Shown piece by piece: positions 32,466-32,599 of a DNA stretch of 32,599 nt (the stretch's first letter is position 1; every line of letters starts with the position of its first letter). This DNA is from Ministeria vibrans ATCC 50519. Its lineage: Eukaryota > Opisthokonta > Filasterea. The notes beneath the pieces were generated by a model, which worked only from the letters and a program-made list of their open reading frames with translations, did not search any database and was not told where the DNA came from. The position numbers and the translations under genes were made by a program. The DNA lies in the NCBI GenBank assembly GCA_943704425.1, contig CALSCP010000032.1, forward strand, positions 18,698 through 51,296, in the 5' to 3' direction.

Positions 32466-32537
32466 CTAATGAATACAAAAATAACAACAACAAAAAAACA
32501 AAAGAGTTGTCAGCAATATCAACAATCAGTCAAGATG

Positions 32538-32599
<62 letters not shown>
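32538..32599. repeat. (CA)n microsatellite at right edge
   Basis: At least 30 CA units running off the window, upstream (on the minus strand) of the last exon and probably intronic. Confidence 0.97.

Overview
The window is nuclear DNA from a eukaryote, very probably a free-living flagellated protist. Nearly every gene is split by short GT-AG introns (about 50-100 bp, longer where a microsatellite has expanded). The intergenic gaps are small and the DNA is full of GA, AT, ATT and CA repeats. The gene content fits a motile, sexual, heterotrophic cell: a radial-spoke protein (9+2 cilium), a mitochondrial ribosomal protein, the meiotic protein HOP2, a MEF2-type MADS factor, a secreted Hedgehog-like Hint protein and a phytanoyl-CoA hydroxylase. 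A LysA-type decarboxylase argues against an animal or a typical fungus. The MEF2-type factor and Hog domain hint at a relative of opisthokonts (Obazoa-like), but the sequence alone does not place the species.

Layout, left to right: uL4m (+, 5' truncated); RSPH1 (-); a giant DMXL/Rav1 gene (+, one 8.3-kb exon plus a small last exon); MEF2-like (-); U-box/TPR protein (+); secreted FG-GAP/TSP1/Hint protein (+); GDP-mannose-type nucleotide-sugar transporter (+); ankyrin-repeat protein (-); F-box protein (-); HOP2 (+); LysA-type decarboxylase (-); PHYH (+); and the 3' exon of an unidentified gene (-). I rebuilt exon boundaries by hand from GT/AG sites, reading phase and family alignment. For every gene complete in the window the coding length is a multiple of three and the frame stays open.

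Genes mostly alternate in strand. Four head-to-head pairs share short upstream regions: RSPH1/DMXL (119 bp), MEF2/U-box (301 bp), F-box/HOP2 (501 bp) and LysA/PHYH (113 bp). At four of the five tail-to-tail junctions a GA-rich tract lies within about 55 bp of the stop of the plus-strand gene. A 13-bp core, AAACAAAGTGATA, recurs inside GA tracts at five separate places. There are two assembly gaps (11521-11688 and 28609-28611), both inside such tracts. No tRNA, rRNA, CRISPR array or transposase gene was seen.

The genes do not form one pathway; this looks like an ordinary gene-dense chromosome segment. The most unusual items are the Hog-domain protein, the exon structure of the MEF2 gene, the dispersed GA-associated repeat, and an inverted-repeat element at 15785-15903.
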